Shown here: positions 1 to 9,247 of the stretch, piece by piece
Position numbering within the stretch: position 1 is the first letter of the stretch
Layout: each line of letters opens with the position of its first letter
Assembly: GCA_033558025.1 (NCBI GenBank)
Contig: JAUCEF010000018.1
Span: forward strand, 1,488,001-1,552,000
Direction: 5' to 3'
Source of the DNA: Phytophthora sp. 'mugwort'
Lineage: Eukaryota; Oomycota; Peronosporomycetes; Peronosporales; Peronosporaceae
Length of the DNA: 64,000 nucleotides
Program-made: the position numbers and the translations under genes
Notes under the pieces: generated by a model
The model's database searches: none
Told to the model about the DNA's origin: nothing
Seen by the model: the letters and a program-made list of their open reading frames with translations, nothing else

Positions 1-449
1 CAAGTTCGTAGGTTGTGCCCCGCCTTCCGACATCGCGAACAGTGTATCGAAGAGTCGCCATTGATATACTCAGAACGGCTGCTCATCCAAATCTTCTTAG
101 GGCGACCTCGAACGGCTGGAATGGCGGGAAGCTTCAAATTGTCGTTTATCAGGAACGACAGGTGGACGGTCTTAGCGCTCCTCTCCACACTTTTTTGCAG
201 CCTAACTACCGAGTAGTATTCCGAAATTTCAGTCAGAGGATCAATTCCGCGCGAAACTAGTGCCGCACACCCATGTACGCATGGATACTTGAGCTCGGTC
301 CATAAACCACACGAACACGGCCTAAGCGCTATGTTTACCGTGGTATAAATGTTGTTGGATTCTCGCATGACTTCAACCGCATCTTCAGAAACTGGAGAAA
401 ACAGCCACTTCCGTCCAATGAGCAGGTTCTTAATAACCTTTCCTTTCAC
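1..449 (-). mobile_element. C-terminal end of a MULE (Mutator-like) transposase, partial
   Basis: The minus strand is open from 449 (stop at 450-452) to the left edge, about 149 codons. It shows a SWIM zinc finger (CSC, nine residues, then CVH, read from about 323 to 282) and, at the very edge, a zinc knuckle CSRCRKAGHNLRT whose last Cys codon begins TG at positions 2-1. SWIM followed by a CCHC knuckle is the usual C-terminal order of MULE/MuDR transposases that cut and paste DNA. The DDE catalytic domain would lie upstream, where the frame is broken at 450, so this is a truncated or decayed copy unless an intron joins it further right. No terminal inverted repeat was found in the window. The family assignment is firm; activity is unlikely. 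Confidence 0.75.
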
Positions 450-556
450 TCACGAAACAAAGTCATCGCCCGAAGACTTGTACTTGAGTCGGCGCTCGTA
501 GGTTTGGTATTGAGCTTTCCGAGTCAGTCCCTGGAAAACGCGCTGGTGTTATTTGT

Positions 557-1067
557 ATGCTTCTTAACTGCAACCGTACGATGGCGACGGGCAGGTTCAC
601 CAATAACTTTGCGGCCAAGCACGGAGGCGGGGATTACCGCATCGAGTACCGAGACATGCACGAGAGCGCCGTCGACGACCCCTCTCTGCTGGCTACAGAG
701 TACAACAGAAACGCCTTCATCGTGGCGCAGCTTCGAACCATCACGACGCGCCTACAAGTACTCGAGGAGCTGGTGAGAGTGATTGCACGACCGGTGCCCC
801 CGCGGAAGATTCACCATCGTCGGAAGAAGAAGAGCAGTCCGAGCCGAGCGAAGAAGAAACCGAAGCACCAGCTCGTGAGGAAACGCTGGACAGCCAAGTT
901 GACGAATCGTCAGAAAGGAGGGAGGACAGGACGAAGAGTCTGCGCCACCGGCAGTACCGGCCCCCAAGACAGCGAAGCGCCGCGCTTCCTCTATGCGCGT
1001 GGCCGACGATGCGGAGCAGAAGAAGAAAGAAAAGCGACTGGCCACTGAGATTAGACGCCTCACTTAA
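557..1067 (+). pseudogene. Frameshifted relic of an acidic/Lys-rich small protein
   Basis: I do not recognise the family. A protein-like reading starts near 581 (MATGRFTNNF) and runs in one frame to about 795. It then continues sensibly only in a second frame from a CCCCC run near 797 (Glu/Ser-rich, EDSPSSEEEEQSE). It continues in a third frame from about 915 (APPAVPAPKTAKRRASS, then Lys/Glu-rich) to a TAA at 1065-1067. Composition is natural across the joined frames and poor if any one frame is followed, which points to two single-base indels at homopolymer-like sites. It lies about 130 bp from the MULE fragment and could be transposon cargo. Sequencing error is an alternative to a true pseudogene. 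Confidence 0.5.
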
Positions 1068-2597
1068 GTACGCCTTCGTGGGTTCGTTTTGTCTACAGGG
1101 TACACTTGGGCACGTGGATACAGTCGCGTGTTAAGGTACACTTTAGGTACAGCATACCTTAAGGGTACAGATCACGCGTGGGGACAGTGCACATTATGGT
1201 TGCGGCATACGATAGGATCACGCTAATATGGCCTTCAGTATACATCTCCTTTGGAATTTCTTCAGAGCACGGTAGGTTCCAATCTAAGGGGCGAGTTTCC
1301 ATTTGAGAAATCCAACGGACCCCAAACCGAATTATTTTTAGAATACGGACCCCAAAGCAGATTTCCCCTATTTTTTACGGATCTTTATTCTAGACCAAAT
1401 TTGGTAATATATTCGTAAAATACCGAGAATAACATTTGTTCCGAAATTTAGACCGGATCCGCAGACGACCCAATAAAAATTCTACCGCTACGCCAGTGTC
1501 CCTATCGAGGCTCGCGCTAAAGATGCGGGGGAGGTGAAGCTTAGTGAGAGAAACATACCCACTTCGGATTTGACAACACGCAAGCGAACTGAAGAAACCG
1601 CGCCCTCCTCGAACGCTAGTCAAAATGTCGACGCATCTCCACCTCCTACATCGGCACCCAGTCACGTCTGTGACTTAAACTCAGCCAACTCGCAGCCACT
1701 TCAACCATTAGTGTCACCCCCTGTGACATCCAGTACTCCCTCTTCTCGCTCGATCCAGCAAGCTTAGTCACTTCAAGCTCACCAAGCGGCCGAGGTACGA
1801 GGTAAAAGCAACAAAAGCGTAAGCGAAATATTCCAAACAGCGATATTGCTGTCAACCAGGCATCAAGCCCATTACGCCAAGAATCCTGGGAGAGTGGCGC
1901 TGGAAACGTTGGGAGCGAGACTAGTGGCGAGAATGGCATCTTTTTTCGCAGCGTATTGGCGGAGGTTGCCAACGACCAAGACAAACGATAATGCTGAAGA
2001 GGTTCTTCGAGCTGCCGTGGGCACCAGCTCTTTACCCGCAAGCTATCAGTCTCGACTCTGTGGCCATCGTTTAAAATGACCGTTACTTCTCCGCTATTGC
2101 CCAAGAGGAAGAAGCAAGCAGGGTACTTCTTGGCGAAGGGCAGGAGGCGAAGAGAGTAGATGTGGAGCTACAGACGAAGAAACCACGACATAGTTGCCAC
2201 CTACAGATCGACACTCATCAAGATTGTCGTCCGTATGCACGCCCTGTACTAGTGTAGGGGAAATGTGGAGATGGCGAGAAGCTACTTGAAAGGGGCTTCA
2301 CCGTCAGACGTGTGGTCACCTGACGATGATCTGCTTTTGTAAATCTCGTTTCTCAGGAAGGAGCCGAAGATGCCGCTGCTGATGCGACTCTGGCTCAGGG
2401 CGATTTTGCTTCCATGCACGCTTCGCGACATAGATGCAATTATGAGACGAGTTCAACTCTGATGGTTTTCTCGGGTACGAGAGCAACTAGATGGTACCTT
2501 TCCGTGCACTAACGATCGTGTGTCATGACGTTCGTCTACACTTCTAATAGTTCTTCTTCAAATTACATTAGGTATCAAGCTCCCACGTCATGAGAAC
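1068..2597. other. Stretch with no supported gene
   Basis: The first part (1200-1460) is AT-rich with the phrase GGACCCCAAA twice (about 1318 and 1351). Short open frames at 1534-1767 (Ser/Pro/Thr-rich) and 1846-2079 on the plus strand, and 1646-2104 on the minus strand, have no recognisable domain and overlap each other. I see no coding sequence here that I would defend; decayed transposon sequence is plausible. Confidence 0.4.
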
Positions 2598-3444
2598 TTA
2601 AAGAGGAGTGCGGCTCGCTTGTGTTCTACTTGCTCCGGTCGAAGAGGTGTCGGTAGTAATGCGCTCAGGATTTCGTCCTTCCAGCCACAGGTAGAGCCAC
2701 TCGTACGTGGTCAACCCGCGGAATGCAATGTAGAGGTGGAAGGTGCTGAGCCCCACGAGGAAGAAGAACTCTAGCAGTGGCAGAACCGAGAGTACACACA
2801 ACAATACAGCTCGAGTCTTCTGGTCTTGTCCCGGGGTAAGCAAACACGAGACAGCATAGCCCGTGACGATCTGCTGGGTGACTAGCAGCAGCATCGAGCA
2901 CGACAGCAAACCGACAAACAGCGGATAATTGCGGGAGCCGATGCACGTGTTGAGGTAGACGCAGTGATGGTCATAGCCCGGGATGCACTTGTTGCACCTG
3001 CCACAATGCCTCGTGTCAAAGGTGAGCGCCATGCGACCGCAGTCGCGACACGTCGCGACCACTGGATGCGACGGCATGAGCTTCGGACCTGCCTTGATGT
3101 CGAGTGCTGTCCTAACGACGACAGTCGCTGCAATTGGCACTGCCACTTGGGTGTCATCAGCCCGTCCACTCGACTGCGATGGGTGCGTTTCCTGGTATCT
3201 CGGTAGCCCCGGGTCGTAGTACGAGATCTGCCACCGCAGCAAAAGGTGAGAGCGATTGCATACCAGCCAGATAGATAGGTCAAGATTCACCAATTGAGAA
3301 TCCTCGTACAATGACAAACAACAGAGCAGTTATGATGAGCTGCATACTGTAGAGCGGCACAACTGTACGTCGCATGAGCGCCGGCAACTCATGCACACTG
3401 AAGATGTAGAAAACAACCGCCGACAGCAACCCAATGGCCACCAC
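2598..3444 (-). CDS. DHHC-type palmitoyltransferase (5' end unresolved)
   Basis: A membrane S-acyltransferase that attaches palmitate to Cys residues of proteins. The exon 3227-2598 encodes a DPG motif (YYDPGLPRY), the Cys-rich domain (CRDC, RHCGRC, then CIPGYDHHCVYLNTCIGSRN), two hydrophobic segments, and the TTxE motif (as TTYE). The DHHC is followed by VYLNTC rather than the usual PWxNNC, a variant worth noting. An upstream exon in another frame, about 3444-3310, encodes two more hydrophobic segments (VVAIGLLSAVVFYIF and LIITALLFVI), giving the usual four membrane passes. The best phase-0 join removes 3309-3228 (GTACGA...GGCAG), but a GTGAAT donor nearby is also possible. The starting ATG is probably further upstream toward 3590 and could not be placed. 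The gene diverges from QTRT2. Confidence 0.85.
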
Positions 3445-3666
3445 CTGCACGCCGGAAACATTATAGTCAGAAGAAGTGCTATACTAAGTAAACGGTGATG
3501 TGCTCACGGAATTGCAACACAACGCACCGCAATCTGCGACGGATGCATCGGAGCTTCACAGCCATGGCGGCGGGGAGCTCCAGCCGCCACCATCGCAGTT
3601 TTCCGTCTCCTTCAATCGGAAGTCGTACTTAGAGCGGAAAAACCGCTGAATGACAGCATAAGGCGA

Positions 3667-5237
3667 ATGGCCAAGCGAATCGCAGTGGACGACTCGCTGG
3701 AGGAGCGCTCCCCGACCAGCGGCGACATGCTCAAGCGCGTGGCCGCGACGACGCTTTCGCGCATAAACTCGCTCTTCAGCAGGACGCAGACGCCCTGCTA
3801 TCTGCCACCAAGTATCGCGGGCAACTTGCCCCACTTAACGCCAGGTGCCAGCAGCACACCCATTGCTACTCATTGGGAGGCGATTGCTGACGGATTGTGT
3901 GCGATGTCGTTGGCAGATAACTGCAGCAAAGTGGAGGATTTGACGGCCCAGGTGGTGGACTTCGCCGACATGTGCGTCTGTAGTTACTTGAGCTCCTGGT
4001 TCTTGGTCTTAGATTTCAGACTTAGCATTAACTGGAGACTCTACCACGCAGCTCGAGTTTAATCAAGCTCGCGAGGAACAGGAGGAGACCTTTTCGGGAG
4101 CTGCTGAATGCGTCTGACTACGAGCTCGTACTTTCGGCTAGAGACTACATTACTGAATCCGTGGGTGCCGGTCGATGCATTCCTTTGGCTTTCATTGATT
4201 GTGCTGACTGGTGGTTTTGCTTTTGTTAGAACCCGCCGAGCTCCAAGGCGACGGGCTTTATGATTGAGACGAGCGGTGGACGACGCATCGTTTCGGTCAA
4301 GGAGTTTATGCAAGCGACGGAGTTGCTACAGCCAGAGCTTGTCGTGCCGCTCGCGGATGAAATTCTCAATGAGAAGGGTCGAAACCGACACCGCGCTGCT
4401 GTCCAGACCTCATTGGATTGGTTAGACGCCTGCCAGCTGCTCAACACTTCACGTATACCCATGTGTGGAGTGGTCGTGGGTGGAAATGACCAACTGTTGC
4501 GGCAGTTGAGCACCCGCGAGACGTGCAAGCGCGATATTAAGGCGATTCTGCTGAGTGGTTTGGGGTCTTGCACCGACAGAGCGAAGCGCTTGGAGCTGAT
4601 CGATGCCATTGTGAGCGAAATCACTCCAGTGTCGCTTCCGCGTGTCATGACTGGGATTGGGCATCCGCTCGACGTGCTGGACACTGTCAATCGTGGCATT
4701 GACGTCTTCGTGTCGCCCTACCCGGCAACTATCACCAAGGCGGGATCTGCGCTGACCTTCTGGATCAGCGACAACGACGACGGAAGCAGCGCCAGTGAAC
4801 GCAACGCCGAACGCGAGCGCTCCGGTGGAGTGCTGCACTTGCGCGAGAAGCGGTTTGCGACTGACTTTGGTCCGTTGCTGGTGGGTTGCGACTGTTTTGC
4901 CTGTCATAAGTACACACGGGCGTACATTCACCACCTGCTGAACGTGCGTGAGATGCTTGGCGACATCCTGTTGTATCTGCACAACTTGCAGCACTATTAC
5001 CGCTTCTTCCGTGAGATCCGATCGACCATCAATACGGACCGCTTTGCCGCCTACCACGCTGAGTTTACAACGAGATTTGAGGAAAAAGCTTCGGCTGCGC
5101 TGCCGCTTATTATTCCTGCGGCGATAGAAGAGCGGAAGCGTAAGGTGGACGCTGAAAAGGCAGCGACCAAGAAGACCAAGGCCAAAGCCGCTGCTATTAA
5201 GCACAAAGCAGAAGTTTTGAAGTGCCAACGTCCGTAG
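3667..5237 (+). CDS. QTRT2: Queuine tRNA-ribosyltransferase accessory subunit 2
   Basis: Non-catalytic partner of the eukaryotic tRNA-guanine transglycosylase, which puts queuine at wobble position 34 of GUN-anticodon tRNAs; in animals it associates with mitochondria. Three exons, 3667-3971, 4052-4160 and 4230-5237, join in phase to 473 residues. N-terminal TPCYLPPSIAGNLPHLT matches the family's opening. GIGHPLDVLD and then FVSPYPATITKAGSALTF match the region where the catalytic paralogue carries its nucleophilic Asp, absent here as expected of QTRT2. Zinc ligands are Cys358, Cys360, Cys363 (CDCFAC) and His372. The C-terminal tail from about residue 440 is Lys/Ala-rich and longer than usual. 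Introns are 80 and 69 nt with clean GT-AG ends. Confidence 0.9.
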
Positions 5238-5709
5238 AAAACTGCATGAAACGGCGCAACGGAAGACTGATAGATTTGCTGTTAGCAAATTCGATTCAAT
5301 GCAATGTGTACACAATATGCACTACACACTCCCCGTCTTTCAAGCTGTACACAAAGTTGTGTGTCTGCGACTTGTGACGGACGCGCTCACTGCCGTTGGT
5401 TTGCTTGTTCATTTGCTTTGCGTGTCAATCATTTGCCAGCTTTCGTCAATCTACTTTCGGATCTTGACAAGAGGAAGCGATTGAGGAAGCCAAGAAGAGA
5501 GAAAAAAAGGTTACTTTTCTCTTCCCCTGTACAGTACAGAGGACCTCGACATGAAACAAGTTTATGAGTGGTGACAGCGCTGACCTTGAGAACCTCAGCG
5601 AGTGATAGCTAACTCGTCGGTCCACTTGAAAGGATACTTGCGGTCAAGTCTCGTCGCTCGACCATCCTGTCTTTTTTTTTTTTAGGCCACAAGGCGCTCA
5701 CATGGCAGA
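5238..5709 (+). other. Intergenic, possible 5' remains of the next relic
   Basis: After the QTRT2 stop there is no convincing gene. Fragments that read like protein (an EEAIEEAKKREKK segment near 5472, a short MSGDSADLENLSE near 5563) sit in different frames and may be the upstream decay of the relic starting at 5710. A poly-T run lies at about 5673. Confidence 0.3.
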
Positions 5710-7325
5710 ATGAGGAAAAGGCTCAGCAATTTTGAGGGGTCTGGGGCTTTGACAAGGTCATCCTATGCTGAGAAGCCGAACGCTCCATCCAACGAGAAGC
5801 CATCCGCGTACAGCTCAAATGAAAGCCTATGTTCGATTTCTATGGCCAGCGAGAATCATCGATAACTGGATCATACAATGAGAAGGCGGCAGCTCCGTTC
5901 AGCTCGTCAACACCCACTTTTTTTTTTTTTTTTGTCCAGTGCATACTGCCATGCGACAACCTTTGCGCCGTATTCGATGACGGATGGAGTGAAGCAAGGA
6001 TAGAAGTATCCGCGGTCGAGAGCAACGAGACGCGGTAGCGACGACCAGACCCAAACATCGACCGACACAGGGTCTGACTGCAAGCCGAATTCGCGGACCA
6101 AGATAGAGGAAATTTTTGTGTCACGCGCTGGGGCCAAAAGCTTCTCGCTCACAGACAAGTCCAGTACCTCGCACCATGGAGATGTCAGCTCTACAAAGAC
6201 AAACTCGTCGGCGTCTGCAGCAGATTTGCACCCAACCGAGGGAGTTGAGGTATCATCGGTGAGTGCTTCTTGATAATATGGAGCGTCAGAGTCGCCCACC
6301 CCAGTGCCTATGATGCGAGTGTGAAGCGACCTCAATCCTCTAGTCTATACAGTGAGTCGGTAAGCTCTCTAATAATCCCTGAGTATGATGAGAGCATCTC
6401 ACTAAGAGACCGTACAACTTCTCCACCAAAAGGTGACAAGTCACTACTTTGTACAGTGAGAACCAAGAGCGTCAAGGAATGATTCATAATCCCTGCGTGC
6501 TGATGGAACCAACTACGGCGTGGAAGTTGCATCCCTTAAGCTAGTGCATCCACATCAACGCGAGCGCAGCTGTCGAATCTCCAAAATTTGAGGCGATTCA
6601 AGAAAGCTGAAGACATGAAGGATAATTTCTCTGCGGCCCAGCATGGCTATAGTCGTCTCGGTCACGAGGGAGTGAGGTCAAATATTCTGTCCGAGGAAAA
6701 TCCAAATGTTCGACCCAAGGAACATCCAGCCTCTCTCCATCGGGCGAGAAGTCAAAGGACGAGGAGCCAACTGCTTCGTATGAGGAGGCGGCGAACCTTG
6801 CGCCATTTCGTTCTCCCATAGAGACAAGCATGAGGATGGAGTGGTGGGGGGATGCTGTGGGGACAGTGAACGATTAAGCTCCAAAAGTATTCCAACGTTG
6901 CAAACCTAACAACACCCCACGAAAATGAAATGTACGAAGATCCTTTTGTAATCACAACGGATCCTCCTGGCATGGAGGCGAGTTCGCTGTACAATAATAA
7001 GGAAAGTGCCACTCAGACGACGGAAATCTAACTTGCCCAGTTATTCGTAGGCTGAGCATTTTGAGCGACGGGGATGAAAGAAGAAAGGGCAATGATGGCA
7101 ACCATTGGGGTGGAAGCACCACGGGCAGCAAGTACACGCGATTTGGTGGCAAGACGGTTGCCTCGTATCGACACGACTCGGATTCTATCCGGTAGTCGAA
7201 ATGGTGACAAGTGGAACGAGCGACAGAAGCCTATTACACAAGTGACAGGAACTAACAACAATTTGTTCACTGATCTGAATGCTACTGGTGGACGTCCTCT
7301 CGAGACTGAAAATGTAGCGATGTAA
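5710..7325 (+). pseudogene. Serine-rich gene relic with many frameshifts
   Basis: I do not recognise the family. Consecutive plus-strand segments each read as natural Ser/Thr/Glu/Asn-rich protein, but in changing frames: 5710-5868 (MRKRLSNFEG...), about 5845-5920, about 6032-6270 (Ser/Thr-rich, ending VEVSSVSAS), about 6312-6482 (SLYSESVSSLIIPEYDES), about 6560-6720, about 6720-6870 (PSGEKSKDEEPTASYEEAAN), about 6875-7030 (YEDPFVITTDPPGMEASS) and about 7030-7325. At least five frame changes, a 15-nt T run at about 5919 and in-frame stops between segments argue for a dead gene rather than a spliced one. The low-complexity Ser-rich style resembles disordered tails of large oomycete signalling proteins, but no domain identifies it. 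The right end lies close to the tail of the coiled-coil gene. Confidence 0.5.
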
Positions 7326-7467
7326 GAATGTGGTGTTTCTCTTTTTAGTCTTAGTTTTACAAAGTAATACCATTTCTTTTTGTTTTCATTCTGTAGTAAA
7401 GCACCACACACGGTATTCTTTATCTTCCGGTTTAGCTCCATTAAAACTTTGTTTGTGTTTTGCTCAA

Positions 7468-9247
7468 TCACTCTTCGTCGTTGTTGTTGCTCCTATTTGA
7501 CTTCGTCCTGCTCAAGATTTTGGCATCTACAAGTGACACACGCGACTTGACCTTACTTTTGCTTCGAACGGGGTCTTTTGAAGCCGTGGGGACTGCCTTC
7601 TTTAACGTGCCACTCGCTCTAGCTTTATTGGTACAGGACGACGGCTGGTTTGCAACGGAACCCGGTGTCTGCTGCTTCAACAGATAGTCCAGAGTGACTC
7701 CGCGAGCTTTGAGAGCTTCTTCCAGGCGGTTCAGTTGCATTCGCGTCTGTGCCAAGTCATGCTCCGCCTTGTCGGCCCGGACTTCAACGGCATCAGCCGC
7801 ATCTTCCGCAAGCTTCCGCAAGCGAGTCTCCTGATCTTGCGTCTCTTTCGCCACGACTTGAGCTTGCTCCGCTTCAAGGGTAGCGATCTCAGCTGCAACC
7901 AGCTTCTCCTGCAACTGTTTCGTGGTGCTCTCCAGCTCGGCTCGACGCTGTGCTTCATGACGCAAGTCATCCTCGTGCCTAGTGTCGATATCGCAAAGCT
8001 TTCGTTCGAGCTCTTGCAGTCTTGTCTGTAAGTGCTTCTTCTCGTCTGTGAGCTCGATGATCTGGGCGGCGTTCTCGGACAATCGCTGCTTGCTCGTTTC
8101 TTCCTCTCGCAAGAACGCCTCATCACGTTGCTCCAGCTTCTTCTGCCACATCTCGGCCATGTTAGCACGCTTCTCCTTCGCTTGCTCCAGCTGCTTCTTC
8201 AGTTGTGGGAGTAGCGCCAATTGGCCGTGGAGCGTCTTCGCGCAGCGTGCCAACTGCTCGTTCTCCTGGAGAGCTCGCTGAGCCTCCTCGCGCTTCTCCT
8301 TCAGCATTTTCTGGCACTTGCGCTTGGTCTCATCAACAAAGAGTTTGGTCTTCTTCAGCTCGTCGTGCAACGATGCTATCTCACGGGTTTTGTCCTCTAA
8401 TTCAGCGATCAACTGAGCGACTGCTGCTGCTTTCTCCGATTCGAGATCCGAGAGTTGCTGCTGCAACTCGCTTGTGCTGGTCTCCCACTCGGTATTTCGA
8501 GCCATAAGATTTTGGATCTGCTGCCTCAACTTCAGGTCCACAGCCTTTTGACTGCCCTGCTTGCCAATCTGGTTGTCATTGCTGGCCCCGGTAGCTTCTT
8601 TCTGGCTGCCTCGAGCTGATTCCTTGCCATCACTACGGTCTGGAGCCGAGACCGCGTTCTTCCGAGCAGCTAAACGCAGTTCCTCTTTCTCCTGGCGCAG
8701 TAGGACGAGCTCCTTCTTGAGTTCTCGTGCCTCGTGCACCGCACGCTTCATCGTGCTCTCGACAGCTTTCCGAGCCTCGATCTCGGAACGGAGTCGGCAT
8801 TTCACAAGGCGCTGCGACGTCAGAAAGAAAGTAAACGAATTAATTCTTGTGAGCTTAAGCGCAGAAAATTGTGGCTTGAAAGGCCATACACAGTCCACCG
8901 TATCATCGACACACACCTCAACATCCTCGTCTTGCTGCTTTCTCGCGTTACTTGACAGCATCGACATGGGGTTCCAGGACTTGAGGCTGCTCTCGTTGAA
9001 GTCGTCGTCACCTCTGATGAGCTAAATTAATTTTTTTTTTTGTGGTATCGACACAGATGAAAGTCGCCCTCACATGTTCATTCCGTTGCCCCAGCCGCTG
9101 AAAATAGTCGACACTCGATTGAAACTGAATGTCGGCAGCGTTTCTTATGTCCGGTAGTGGATCCTTTCTCTCGTTGACTTGGCATTTATACCCAAGGGGC
9201 TGCTGCCGTGTGTGTGTGTGTGTGGCTATGGCGATGAATGCTCGCAT
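7468..9247 (-). CDS. Long coiled-coil protein, left copy
   Basis: Not recognised beyond its architecture. Exon 3 (8811-7468) encodes about 380 residues of nearly continuous heptad-rich, Glu/Lys/Gln-rich coiled coil (for example LQTRLQELERKL), a Ser/Gly-rich break, and a basic tail ending in NNNDEE. A 105-nt intron (8916-8812) has no stop, so retention would add 35 residues. Exon 2 is 9021-8917 (encodes DDDFNESSLKSWNPM). An optional exon 1 (9247-9074) joins in phase by removing 9073-9022, giving 540 residues; otherwise translation starts at 8967. The exon-1 ATG overlaps the start of the divergent cyclophilin by 20 bp, which weakens it. Upstream of 7652 (residues after SVA near the C-terminus) the sequence is unique to this copy; everything else is repeated at 20571-22166. 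Confidence 0.7.

Noticed and set aside
1534..2104. Overlapping ORFs on both strands that might be a small gene
   Set aside because: No domain, conflicting frames, no splice or start context to choose between them.
5829..6335. Minus-strand 142-codon ORF opposite the serine-rich relic
   Set aside because: The plus-strand segments read far more naturally and continue over 1.6 kb; this frame is isolated and runs into a Lys run from the poly-T tract.
7028..7471. Minus-strand 147-codon ORF between the relic and the coiled-coil gene
   Set aside because: No recognisable features; it overlaps the tail of the plus-strand relic.
7731..9025. Plus-strand open frames over the coiled-coil gene
   Set aside because: Ser/Leu/Arg-rich shadows of Glu/Lys/Gln codons on the other strand; the same shadows recur at the mirror copy.
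9210..9224. GT microsatellite near the cyclophilin start as a regulatory Z-DNA element
   Set aside because: Only about seven GT units; no support beyond presence.
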